From NCBI RefSeq assembly GCF_015207425.1, contig NZ_JADEWZ010000035.1, positions 1 through 54,577 of the forward strand: DNA of 54,577 nt, in the 5' to 3' direction. The position numbers were made by a program, and so were the translations under genes. A model generated the notes under the pieces. That model ran no database searches. It was given only the letters and a program-made list of their open reading frames with translations, and was not told the origin of the DNA. Source of the stretch: Lusitaniella coriacea LEGE 07157 (lineage in GTDB: Bacteria > Cyanobacteriota > Cyanobacteriia > Cyanobacteriales > Spirulinaceae). This document shows, one piece after another, positions 27,219 through 35,397 of the stretch (the first letter of the stretch is position 1; the number at the start of each line of letters is the position of its first letter).

Positions 27219-28439
27219 TTGGTACTAAGGGTTGCTGTTGTTGGTGGAGGTCCTGCTGGCTCCTCAGCCGCCGAAGTCCTCGCAAAAGCGGGAATTGAAA
27301 CCTACTTGTTCGAGCGCAAGCTCGACAATGCCAAACCCTGTGGCGGTGCAATTCCTCTTTGTATGGTGAGCGAGTTCGACCTTCCTCCAGAAATTATCGA
27401 TCGGCGAGTGAGAAACATGAAAATGATCTCACCCTCCAATAATGAAGTTGATATTAATATTGTCAAGCCCGATGAATACATTGGGATGTGCCGTCGGGAA
27501 GTTCTAGATGGGTTTTTGCGCGATCGCGCGGCAAAACTCGGTGCCAATTTAATCAATGGAACCGTTTACCAACTCGACATTCCCACCAATCAAACCGACC
27601 CCTACACCCTGCACTACGCCGACCACTCCAACGGCGATGCCAAGGGGATTATGAAGACCTTAAAGGTTGATGTGGTGATTGGGGCAGATGGGGCAAACTC
27701 TCGCATTGCCAAAGCCATCGAAGCGGGAGATTATAATTACGCGATCGCGTTCCAAGAGCGAATTCGCCTCCCAGACCACAAAATGGCGTACTACGAAAAC
27801 CTTGCGGAAATGTACGTTGGCAACGATGTTTCCCCCGACTTCTACGCTTGGGTCTTCCCCAAATACGACCACGTTGCAGTGGGAACGGGAACGATGAAGG
27901 TCAACAAAGCGATCATTAAAGACCTGCAAGTGGGAATTCGTACCCGCGCCGCGCGCAAGCTAGAAGGGGGCGAAATCATCAAGGTTGAAGCCCACCCCAT
28001 TCCCGAACATCCTCGTCCTCGTCGCGTCCGGGGTCGCGTTGCCCTCGTTGGCGATGCCGCCGGAACCGTGACCAAATCCTCCGGAGAAGGCATTTACTTT
28101 GCCGCCAAATCCGCGCGGATGTGTGCTGAAACCATTGTCGAAACCAGCAATGGCGGTCAGCACATTCCCACAGAGAACGATCTCAAGCTTTACCTCAAGC
28201 GTTGGGACAAAAAATATGGTATGACTTATAAAGTCCTCGATCTCTTGCAAACCGTCTTTTACCGTTCCGATGCTACCCGCGAAGCGTTCGTAGAAATGTG
28301 TGCGGACAAAGACGTGCAACGGTTAACATTTGATAGTTACCTCTACAAAACCGTTGTTCCAGCGAATCCCCTCGTGCAGATGAAAATTACTGCCAAAACC
28401 CTGGGAAGTTTGCTGCGAGGCAGCGCCTTAGCGCCTTAA
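27219..28439 (+). CDS. chlP: Geranylgeranyl reductase
   Basis: Reduces the geranylgeranyl side chain of chlorophyll precursors, or geranylgeranyl diphosphate, to phytyl with NADPH; needed for chlorophyll and tocopherol. The N-terminal Rossmann motif VAVVGGGPAGSSAAEVLAKAG (residues 4-24 region) binds FAD, and GDAAGTVTKSSGEGIYFAAKS near 290 is the second flavin motif. At 406 residues it is normal for cyanobacterial ChlP. The start is TTG at 27219, eight bases after TAGGAGA; no ATG fits as well. The gene is monocistronic. Confidence 0.95.
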   Translation: MVLRVAVVGGGPAGSSAAEVLAKAGIETYLFERKLDNAKPCGGAIPLCMVSEFDLPPEIIDRRVRNMKMISPSNNEVDINIVKPDEYIGMCRREVLDGFLRDRAAKLGANLINGTVYQLDIPTNQTDPYTLHYADHSNGDAKGIMKTLKVDVVIGADGANSRIAKAIEAGDYNYAIAFQERIRLPDHKMAYYENLAEMYVGNDVSPDFYAWVFPKYDHVAVGTGTMKVNKAIIKDLQVGIRTRAARKLEGGEIIKVEAHPIPEHPRPRRVRGRVALVGDAAGTVTKSSGEGIYFAAKSARMCAETIVETSNGGQHIPTENDLKLYLKRWDKKYGMTYKVLDLLQTVFYRSDATREAFVEMCADKDVQRLTFDSYLYKTVVPANPLVQMKITAKTLGSLLRGSALAP

Positions 28440-28585
28440 ACTTATTGGCGTAGCGCAGAACAAGTTTTCCTCACACCATAACATTAAACTTTACAGCATC
28501 AATGGGCTTCACACCCCCGATGCTGTTTTTTTTGCCGTCGCTTGGCAACGAAAATTTGCAAGGGCGAATTATAGCAGTCATCAGA

Positions 28586-28613
28586 GGGAACAGGGAACAG
28601 GGAACAGGGAATA
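28586..28613. repeat. Heptamer tandem repeat GGGAACA
   Basis: Three copies of GGGAACA and a final GGGAATA in the region downstream of chlP. The reverse complement occurs inside the GT39 gene at 22724-22751. Confidence 0.9.
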
Positions 28614-28656
28614 GGTTTTTTCAGTTATCAATCATTCAGTCATCACTACTGTGTCA

Positions 28657-28757
28657 CCGTGTCTCCGCGTCTCCCCCTCTCCGCGTCTCCCCCTCTCCGC
28701 GTCTCCCCCTCTCCGCGTCTCCCCCTCTCCGCGTCTCCCCGTCACCCCGTCTGTCTG
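28657..28757. repeat. 16-bp tandem repeat CTCCGCGTCTCCCCCT
   Basis: About five near-perfect head-to-tail copies (28663-28740) flanked by GTGTCACC/GTCACCCC words. It is the longest member of the CTCC repeat family seen also at 1-45, 2855-2900 and 31081-31135. A Pro/Ser/Arg-rich open frame across it is a by-product of the repeat and is not called. No spacers are present, so this is not a CRISPR array. Confidence 0.9.
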
Positions 28758-28795
28758 GCGCGATTGAACAACTTTATTATTTGGGGTACTCTAAC

Positions 28796-31546
28796 TCATT
28801 CTTCCAAAATCAATCTCTCGCGATGAGCGTGTAATAACTCAATGCTTTGTCCGGAAACCCGATCTAGCATATAAACTAAATGCTCCGGTTTTAGGACTGT
28901 GCCATCATTTTTACAACTGCCAATATAGCGAAGCTTGACCGCTTTGATTGAGGAAGAAATCGATTCCTGTTGATTCTCCTTAACGAGGGGAAGATTGGGT
29001 TCGATTGTGAGGGAAAATAAACGATCGCGCAAATTAACTTCTTTCTTCTTCCCGGATTTCGTCGTCTTCTCGAATAAAATCTCCGGACTGGAGATCGCAC
29101 GATCGATCCAAGCTTGCCATGCTTCAGTATTGGGTGGGGAATCTTCTCCCTGGGCCAATGCCACAGTTAGCACGTATTCCGCCTTCTCCAGCAATTTATT
29201 GGCAGATGGGGATCTCACCTCCACCTCTTCAATACCGTAAACCGGAATATCCCCCGGCAACTTTTCCATTAACTTTGCCCGGAATTCTTCAATATCTATT
29301 CGTCGTGCGAGTTCAAAATCGACAACTTCCCCGCTACTCGTCATCCCCAAAGAAAGGGCGCTGGCAATGGAGATGCGTGGCATGGGGTGATATCCCCCAG
29401 TGAAGGAAACAGGGAGTGCAGCGCGACGAACCACGCGATCGAAGAGACGCACTAAATCCAAATGGCTCAATAGACGCAACTCGCCCACTTTACCCAACTT
29501 TACGCGAAAACGTTGCGCCCGCTCAGTGTGGGGTTTAAATTGCCCCTCAAACGTCGGAATCGGTGGCGGTTCGTAGACGACATTTTGCCCAAACTCCGTA
29601 CCGCAGATGCCGCACAGAGAACAGCCCTCAAAAGCACAGTCGGGAACAATTGTCGCTTCTAGCGCCTTTTGCAAATCCCCTTTGAGCCATTCCTTATCAA
29701 TTCCCGTATTAATATGATCCCAGGGCAAACGCGCATTTAACCGCTCGTCCCAACTGTATTGAGGGCGCTTGCGTTTCGATTCGATGCGTTCGTTTTGGGA
29801 GTCCATCACATTCCACTCCCCCTCTTTAATCTGGCGATATTTCCAATCAACATTGGAGTCGGCAATTGCCTGTTCCCATGCTGCAAAAGCCCGCTCTAAA
29901 CTCTCCATCCACGCATCCATTCCCGCACCCAACTCCCAAGCGCGACGTACCACAGGAGCCAATCTTCTGTCGCCGCGTCCGAGAAAGTCTTCCATTGCAG
30001 AGATACGAACGTCCGTAAAGTTCGCTTTCACCCCTTTAATCCTGCGCAATTCTGCCCTGAGAAGCTGCTGTTTGCGCAGAAACTCCTCTGTTGAGACAGA
30101 GTGCCATTGAAAGGGCGTGTGGGGTTTGGGGGTGAAATTGGAGATGGTAACGGTGAAATTGAGGCGCTTTCGTCCTTGCATAGTACATTCACGACGCAAC
30201 CAACGCAGGGTTTCCGCAATACCAATTACATCCACATCGGTTTCCCCTGGCAAACCGATCATAAAGTAGAGTTTGACTTTATCCCAACCCTGTTCGACGG
30301 CGGTTTTAATGCCTCGTAATAACTCTTCATTGGTGAGTCCTTTGTTTACCACGTCGCGCATTCGCTGGGTTCCCGCTTCCGGTGCAAACGTGAGGCTGGG
30401 TTGCCGCGTTCCCCCTAAAATATTGGCAATATTTTCATCAAATCGATCGACGCGCTGGCTGGGAAGGGAGAGGGAAATGTTTTCATCCTTAAGGCGGTTT
30501 TTGATTTCCATCCCTACTGCGGGAAGGGCAAGGTAGTCGGAACAACTGAGAGAGAGGAGGGAGAATTCGTTGTATCCGGTTTCCCGCATTCCCTTTTCAA
30601 TGGCATTCACCACCTTTTCTGGTTCTACATCTCTCGCGGGACGAGTGAGCATTCCCGGTTGGCAGAAGCGACACCCTCGCGTGCATCCTCTGCGAATTTC
30701 TACGGTTAATCTGTTGTGAACGGTTTCCACAAAGGGGACTAACCCGATGGAGTGTTCTGGTACGGGGGTGGCAACACGGCGCAAAATGCGTTCGGGTACA
30801 TCGGGACGATTGGGATGCACTGAACCATCTTCTGCCATGTCGTAGAACATGGGGACGTACACGCCGGGAACTTGAGCGAGTTTGAGTAATAATTCTTCTC
30901 TAGAGAGTCCTGCGGCTTTCCCTTCTCGAATCGCTACGCCAATTTCGGGAAGAACTTCTTCGCCGTCTCCAAGCGCCATAAAATCGAAAAAGTCGGCGTA
31001 GGGTTCGGGGTTGGAGGTGGCGGTTTGTCCCCCGGCAAAAATAAGTGGATAGTTAGATTTTGGATTTTGCGTTGAGTTTTCCCCGTGTCTCCCCGTCTCC
31101 CTGTCTCCCCTACACCCCTGCACCTCTGCTTCTCCACAGAGGCGTTCTTTCCAGGTCAAAGGAATCCCGGCAAGATCGAGCATTTCCAAGATATTTGTCG
31201 CACCGAGTTCGTAGCTCAGGCTAAATCCTAGAATATCAAAATCGGTGAGGGAACGGCGCGATTCTAGTGCAAATAGGGGGGTTTGGGTTTCGCGTAATTT
31301 CTGGGCGAGGTCGGGTGCGGGAAGATAGGCGCGATCGCACAGTTGTTGGAATTGAGCGTTTAAAATATTGTAGAGAATGATATGCCCTAAGTTGGAAGCC
31401 CCTACTTCGTAGACTTCCGGGTAGGTGAGAACCCAACGAACTTCAGCCTCTTCCCAGGGTTTATGCACCGCGCCGAGTTCGTTCCCCAGGTAACGTGCGG
31501 GTTTAATAATTTCTGGGGTGAGAAGTTTTTCTACGGAAACTGCCAC
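28796..31546 (-). CDS. TIGR03960-type radical SAM protein fused to DUF2344 domain
   Basis: About 916 residues. The N-terminal third is a B12-binding-like region. The radical SAM core carries CTRGCRFCQPG near residue 285, with the three cluster Cys residues, followed by EAGTQRMRDVVNKGLT near 385. The C-terminal part (from about 660, RFRVKLGKVGELRLLSHLDLVRLFDRVVRRA) is the TIGR03936/DUF2344 module. The reaction is not established. Residues about 138-155 (EVQGCRGDRETGRHG) are translated from CTCC-type repeat DNA at 31081-31135. The GTG start at 31546 has GGAGGG seven bases upstream and is preferred over a TTG at 31561. Confidence 0.88.
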   Translation of the reverse strand: MAVSVEKLLTPEIIKPARYLGNELGAVHKPWEEAEVRWVLTYPEVYEVGASNLGHIILYNILNAQFQQLCDRAYLPAPDLAQKLRETQTPLFALESRRSLTDFDILGFSLSYELGATNILEMLDLAGIPLTWKERLCGEAEVQGCRGDRETGRHGENSTQNPKSNYPLIFAGGQTATSNPEPYADFFDFMALGDGEEVLPEIGVAIREGKAAGLSREELLLKLAQVPGVYVPMFYDMAEDGSVHPNRPDVPERILRRVATPVPEHSIGLVPFVETVHNRLTVEIRRGCTRGCRFCQPGMLTRPARDVEPEKVVNAIEKGMRETGYNEFSLLSLSCSDYLALPAVGMEIKNRLKDENISLSLPSQRVDRFDENIANILGGTRQPSLTFAPEAGTQRMRDVVNKGLTNEELLRGIKTAVEQGWDKVKLYFMIGLPGETDVDVIGIAETLRWLRRECTMQGRKRLNFTVTISNFTPKPHTPFQWHSVSTEEFLRKQQLLRAELRRIKGVKANFTDVRISAMEDFLGRGDRRLAPVVRRAWELGAGMDAWMESLERAFAAWEQAIADSNVDWKYRQIKEGEWNVMDSQNERIESKRKRPQYSWDERLNARLPWDHINTGIDKEWLKGDLQKALEATIVPDCAFEGCSLCGICGTEFGQNVVYEPPPIPTFEGQFKPHTERAQRFRVKLGKVGELRLLSHLDLVRLFDRVVRRAALPVSFTGGYHPMPRISIASALSLGMTSSGEVVDFELARRIDIEEFRAKLMEKLPGDIPVYGIEEVEVRSPSANKLLEKAEYVLTVALAQGEDSPPNTEAWQAWIDRAISSPEILFEKTTKSGKKKEVNLRDRLFSLTIEPNLPLVKENQQESISSSIKAVKLRYIGSCKNDGTVLKPEHLVYMLDRVSGQSIELLHAHRERLILEE
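31081..31135. repeat. CTCC-type repeat inserted in frame in the radical SAM gene
   Basis: Contains GTGTCTCCCCGTCTCCCTGTCTCC-like words matching the tandem repeats at 28657-28757. It encodes a Gly/Arg/Glu-rich stretch where homologous proteins would be expected to continue directly. The frame is kept. Confidence 0.75.
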
Positions 31547-31665
31547 GATACAACCCTCCAAATCGATAGATCGCGTTTTTTACTATAACGAATCTTTGGA
31601 AGGAAACTTGAAACCCGCTCTTTATTTCAATATTGCAATTTTGCTTCGATGCACACCTCAGAACG

Positions 31666-31977
31666 CTAATAATGGACTGCCAACCAAATTGTTTCGCTAT
31701 TGGGATCTGTCCAATCAACCCGATGTTTTTTGTGAGGTGGAATGTTGATATAGCTTCCCTCTGTCAGTCGAACCGCCTCATTATCCTCGAATAAGAGAAT
31801 CGCTTCGCCTTTGAGAACAATAACCCACTCGCTGGATTCTGGGTCGTACCATCCAATTTTGGGCGAGGTATGACCTTTTGAGATGATTCTCTCGATCTTT
31901 ACGGTTTCGCTCTTGGCGAGGATTTCAAATACTTCTTCTCCAAGGTTTTTGGGCAATCCTTCAAATATATTTTTCAT
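31666..31977 (-). CDS. Small cupin-domain protein
   Basis: A 103-residue single-domain cupin. Motif 1 (GWYDPESSEWVIVLKGEAIL, residues about 42-61) has no His pair and retains Glu; motif 2 is GSYINIPPHKKHRVDW near 75-90 with His residues. The divergent first motif may alter or weaken metal binding. No function can be assigned. The neighbour genes do not suggest a pathway. Confidence 0.8.
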   Translation of the reverse strand: MKNIFEGLPKNLGEEVFEILAKSETVKIERIISKGHTSPKIGWYDPESSEWVIVLKGEAILLFEDNEAVRLTEGSYINIPPHKKHRVDWTDPNSETIWLAVHY

Positions 31978-32100
31978 TGAAATGATTTTATCGCTCTTTA
32001 ACCCTCTTCCGTCAGACTGGGGTCAAACAACGTTTTCTCGTTAGCTGTACCGACGCAAATTCGTCAAATTTACTGAGAGTGATGAAAGAGCGCTAAAGGG
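31978..32100. other. Intergenic sequence without a gene
   Basis: Between the cupin gene and the repeat/exbD remnant. No supported open frame, RNA or signal was seen. Confidence 0.4.
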
Positions 32101-32149
32101 GGGAGACACGGGGAATTTTTATAATGGGCAATTTGAAGTATTTGATATG
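32101..32149 (-). repeat. Dispersed repeat, copy 3
   Basis: The plus strand reads GGGAATTTTTATAATGGG, then CAATTTGAAGTATTTGATAT, with a GGGGAGACAC word before it. It matches copy 2 in orientation and ends exactly where an exbD-like remnant starts. Confidence 0.7.
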
Positions 32150-32198
32150 ACCTCAACAACGCGACCGCGATCGACACTAACAATTACGAGGGGTTCGA
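32150..32198 (-). pseudogene. exbD gene fragment
   Basis: About 49 bp closely matching exbD at 32786-32845: 23 of 25 bases, a 12-base in-frame gap, then 18 of 19 bases. On the minus strand it still reads EPLVIV, then VDRGRVVEV, against EPLVIVNADRSVDHGRVVEV in the intact gene. No start, membrane helix or C-terminus remains. It shows that a second exbD once lay here and has decayed; one end abuts dispersed repeat copy 3. Confidence 0.7.
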
Positions 32199-32249
32199 CT
32201 TGGTTGGAGCGCGGGACTGAGAGCTGCACCAAACCCCGCATCAGTTAAA

Positions 32250-32726
32250 TTACGTTCTGTGTATCTTTGGATTCAAGGCGTAATGAAGGAACGACCAATA
32301 AGAAACCAACACTCCGATCGCGCGAAACCAAAGTATTGCGTCCCATTTATTTTGCAATTCCCGAATCATTAACTCCGATTCAGCGCCGTTTGAGATAGAG
32401 ACGCTCCCATGATGTATCGAAATGGAAGTGACGAGGACTAACGCGAAGTATATCGCTAAACTAATTAAGCCAATTCTGAGCAGATAAGATTCTGAGCGAG
32501 AGGGAGGGATAAGGTTCAAAATAACCGCAAAGGTCAGCATTATCAGGAAAATCACGGGCATTACCTTGATGGCTTGGAGGTGAATGCTTCCCATTATTTC
32601 TAAAGCGGCGCGATCGCTAATTTGGGACAGAGCGGGTTTCATGACAATGAGCCACAAAAAGTCCGCTCCCACACTGATAGCGAGTAGGGTTAACACGCCA
32701 ATTAAAGCAATGGTTTCTAAGCTCAT
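32250..32726 (-). CDS. Hypothetical four-helix membrane protein
   Basis: A 158-residue integral membrane protein with four hydrophobic segments at about 5-27, 52-72, 83-103 and 132-150. HLQAIKVMPVIF and the conserved-looking NKWDAILWFRAIG could face a ligand pocket; the layout resembles DUF1772/DUF2269-type small membrane proteins but I cannot assign it. It ends beside the exbD remnant and starts eight bases after exbD stops, so it may be the third gene of the exbB-exbD transcript. Confidence 0.65.
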   Translation of the reverse strand: MSLETIALIGVLTLLAISVGADFLWLIVMKPALSQISDRAALEIMGSIHLQAIKVMPVIFLIMLTFAVILNLIPPSRSESYLLRIGLISLAIYFALVLVTSISIHHGSVSISNGAESELMIRELQNKWDAILWFRAIGVLVSYWSFLHYALNPKIHRT

Positions 32727-32733
32727 ACACCTA

Positions 32734-33132
32734 CTATCTTTCCGCCGCGATCGCGAGTTTAATGCCTTTGAGCTGTCGCAAGCGATCCATCACCTCAACT
32801 ACGCGACCGTGATCGACGCTGCGGTCGGCGTTAACAATCACGAGGGGTTCGGTTCCGGGTGCAATTTCCTGCTGAATGGTTTCTTGCAACGCTTGTAGTT
32901 CGAGGGGTTTGCGATTGAGGGAAATTTCTCCTTCTTCGTCAATGGTAACGGTAATTTCTGCGCTTTTTTGAGCTTGTGCGGTGGCTGCTTTGGGTAAGTT
33001 GACATCCAATCCTTCCGAACGGGTCAAAAATAGCGTGGAGATAATGAAAAACGCCAAAATGGAGAAGATTACATCGATCATCGGCACGATATTAATCTCT
33101 AGGCGGCTTTCTGGCTCATTGGGCAGTTGCAT
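32734..33132 (-). CDS. exbD: Biopolymer transport protein ExbD
   Basis: A 132-residue ExbD/TolR protein. Residues about 13-35 (INIVPMIDVIFSILAFFII) are the single membrane helix, with the proton-translocating Asp of the PMIDV motif. The periplasmic domain follows and ends KLAIAAER. With ExbB it converts proton-motive force to energy for TonB-dependent receptors. I chose the ATG at 33132; the longer frame would overlap exbB more. The gene overlaps the end of exbB by 17 bases. Confidence 0.92.
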   Translation of the reverse strand: MQLPNEPESRLEINIVPMIDVIFSILAFFIISTLFLTRSEGLDVNLPKAATAQAQKSAEITVTIDEEGEISLNRKPLELQALQETIQQEIAPGTEPLVIVNADRSVDHGRVVEVMDRLRQLKGIKLAIAAER

Positions 33133-33775
33133 ACGCCTCTTCTCCTTGTTTGTTTTTCTCGTAGTGGCGGCGATAGAGTAATTCCAATTGACCGCCATAT
33201 TCCTGAATTAATGCCAGTTGACGCAGATATAAGCCGCGAAACATATTGGCAAACAGGAGGGTGAAAATGGCAACGACCAATCCCATCACTGTTGACGTTA
33301 AGGCTTCGCTAATCCCCCCGGTTACGCCTGTTGTCCGCGATCCCCCAACGTCGCCAATTTGTAGGGAGGCAAAGGCACCGATTAAGCCCAAAATCGTCCC
33401 TAATAATCCCAGTAGGGGAGAAACGCTGATAATTGTCTCGAATACTGTATTAAACCGCTTCAGGGTGGGTAATTCTGCTTGCGAGGCGCTTTCGAGGGCG
33501 AGGCGGAATTCTTCGGGGGTGGGGCGATCGAGTTCGAGAGCTTCGAGGAAAATGCGGCAGATGGGGAGTTTGGAGTTTTGTCGGAGTCGCGCGATCGCGT
33601 CGTAGGGTTCTGCTTGATAGGTTCTCAGAACGCTCTGTATGACTCTGCGCTGGTGGCGATTGACTGTTAACCAAAAGTAGAGGCGCTCGACAATCAGGGC
33701 AACCGAGACGATGGAAAATCCCAGCAGGGGCCAAGCGACAATGCCGCCAGCAATGAAAAAATTCTCAATAGACAT
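33116..33775 (-). CDS. exbB: ExbB/MotA/TolQ proton channel protein
   Basis: A 219-residue inner-membrane protein with three helices. The first is near residues 8-28 (AGGIVAWPLLGFSIVSVALIVERL). The second and third are near 110-135 (SPLLGLLGTILGLIGAF) and 155-180 (GGISEALTSTVMGLVVAIFTLLFANMF), with the conserved Thr/Gly-rich channel segment. It partners with ExbD. A Fur-like box lies about 65 bases upstream, in keeping with iron control. TonB itself is not seen in the window. Confidence 0.93.
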   Translation of the reverse strand: MSIENFFIAGGIVAWPLLGFSIVSVALIVERLYFWLTVNRHQRRVIQSVLRTYQAEPYDAIARLRQNSKLPICRIFLEALELDRPTPEEFRLALESASQAELPTLKRFNTVFETIISVSPLLGLLGTILGLIGAFASLQIGDVGGSRTTGVTGGISEALTSTVMGLVVAIFTLLFANMFRGLYLRQLALIQEYGGQLELLYRRHYEKNKQGEEAYATAQ

Positions 33776-33837
33776 TGTAAATAAATGAAGCTTGTTGAGA
33801 TTGAACTAAAGTTATTGCCATATTTTACGGCATAAAT

Positions 33838-33852
33838 TGATAATTACTATCA
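33838..33852. promoter_or_regulatory. Fur-like box upstream of exbB
   Basis: TGATAATTACTATCA, matching the 15-bp Fur/Zur-type palindrome TGATAATNATTATCA at 14 of 15 positions counting N. It lies 63 bases before the exbB start codon. Either metal regulator could bind; the gene content favours iron (Fur). Confidence 0.65.
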
Positions 33853-34012
33853 ATAAATTTTAAAAATAAACTCTATTATTGCGATCGCGAAAAATCCATA
33901 AAATTCGATAAATCTTCTAAATTGTAGTCTTGGAAAGACTCATGAGAGATCGAGAAATCGAAGAACAGTTGAGATGTTGCAATATTTAGTGAGAATAGAG
34001 GCATTATTATGT

Positions 34013-34055
34013 TTATTGCTTTTATTTTCATTAAAATCAACTACGATAAGCTCTG
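34013..34055. promoter_or_regulatory. Conserved 43-bp motif, copy 1
   Basis: TTATTGCTTTTA, TTTTCATTAAAATC, then GATAAGCTCTG. It is nearly identical to 42058-42101, directly upstream of the fecCD permease genes. Here it lies between the 3' end of the MFS gene and exbB. The inner TTTTCATTAAAA is palindromic. Candidate regulator site or promoter duplicate. Confidence 0.45.
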
Positions 34056-34076
34056 CGAGATCGCGAATCCTGTCGT

Positions 34077-35381
34077 TCACTGACCGAATGCTTCATCATC
34101 CGGCATGATTGTGTCTGCATTTCGGAGACGATGTATAGCGAAGCTACCTATACCCAGAAAGACTAAACACAAGGCATTCAGCACGTACAACAAAGAAATT
34201 CCACTTCCGGTTGTCGCACCTACGAGAGGATGAAAAAGTGAGGAAAACCAGTTTTTTGAGAGTACGATCGGTTCAAAGACGCGATCGGCAAGCAATCCCG
34301 CACTTAAGCTTGCGGATGACCCGATCGCTAATCCAATGAGGTAGTCTGCTGCCAAAACTCGCCCTTGGAGTTCTGGTGCAACTTTCGCATACCAAACTGC
34401 CATATAGGAACTAAAAATCAGGGGACTGTGGAACGACGATCCAAATTGAGCGACACCCCAAATGACAGGAAGTTGCCCCAAACCGAGTAAAAGTTTGCTC
34501 AACCCCGTACCGATAAAACCGAATAACAAGCCAAATACGCGCCGCTTGAATCCGCCCCAAATGCCGAACGCGATCGCGCCCGCAACACCTCCCATTCCCG
34601 ATGCGGCAACTACGATCCCCAAGATCCGTGTATCGCCTCCCGTGCGGGCTAAAATCATCGGTTGATAGAGGGTTTCTCCCATTTGATGGAGAAAAGCAAA
34701 GGCAGACATGGCGATGACCATTGCTAGCAGGCTGGGATTTGAGGCAATGTAGCGAAATCCAAAGGTTAGATCGCGCCACTTGTTTCGTTGGGCTTGTACG
34801 TCCGGATTCTCGTTCTTACGGTCAATCTGGGGAATTTGAATCGGGAAAAGCGCAAGGATCGCCATCCCAAAGGTTCCCATATCGATTAACGTAATCCCCA
34901 AAAGCCCAATTGTGGGATACAGTATCCCCGCCAATGCTGGAGCCAGAATTCCCGCTCCATAGCCCACCATTGCCCCCATGCTACTGGCACGCGCGTGGTG
35001 CTGGGGCGGCACAATCAGGGGAACGGTGGTGGAATAGGTAAGGGCTTGAACATTGCCAAAACAGCCAATAATCGCGGCGATGAGATAGATGTGCCACAGT
35101 TGCAGCATTCCAAATGCTGCGAGAATGCCCACAGAAAGAGTACAGCAAGCCGAACCCGTATCGCTAAGGATCAGGAGGTGCTTGCGAGAGACGCGATCGA
35201 CGAGAATTCCGGAAAATAGCGAGATCGCGATTTGGGGAAGTTGGTAGAAAAACAGAATTAGCGCGATCGCGGTAGCCGACTCGGTTTGCTGCCACACCCA
35301 GAGAGTGAGAGCAAAGTAGGTCATGCTGCTGCCGATGGCAGAGGCAATTTGCCCCACCCAAAGAATAATGAAAGTCTGCAT
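34077..35381 (-). CDS. MFS transporter (EntS/macrolide-efflux-like)
   Basis: A 434-residue major facilitator with about twelve helices. The A-type loop GILVDRVSRKHLLILSD near residue 60 and the equivalent loop FGIWGGFKRRVFGLLFG near 275 are visible. It resembles the MFS_3 group that includes the enterobactin exporter EntS. The gene ends the receptor/fecB/Suc_Fer operon, starting 16 bases after the preceding gene. By position it may move a siderophore across the inner membrane, outward or inward, but this is inference. Confidence 0.85.
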   Translation of the reverse strand: MQTFIILWVGQIASAIGSSMTYFALTLWVWQQTESATAIALILFFYQLPQIAISLFSGILVDRVSRKHLLILSDTGSACCTLSVGILAAFGMLQLWHIYLIAAIIGCFGNVQALTYSTTVPLIVPPQHHARASSMGAMVGYGAGILAPALAGILYPTIGLLGITLIDMGTFGMAILALFPIQIPQIDRKNENPDVQAQRNKWRDLTFGFRYIASNPSLLAMVIAMSAFAFLHQMGETLYQPMILARTGGDTRILGIVVAASGMGGVAGAIAFGIWGGFKRRVFGLLFGFIGTGLSKLLLGLGQLPVIWGVAQFGSSFHSPLIFSSYMAVWYAKVAPELQGRVLAADYLIGLAIGSSASLSAGLLADRVFEPIVLSKNWFSSLFHPLVGATTGSGISLLYVLNALCLVFLGIGSFAIHRLRNADTIMPDDEAFGQ

Positions 35382-35397
35382 TGATTTAATTGAGCGG

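Noticed and set aside
28657-28757. Possible CRISPR array
   Set aside because: The repeats are head-to-tail without spacers; no cas genes are in the window.
28502-28834. 110-codon frame rich in Pro/Ser/Arg after chlP
   Set aside because: Its central part is the translation of the 16-bp CTCC tandem array; it has no ribosome-binding site and overlaps the end of the radical SAM gene.
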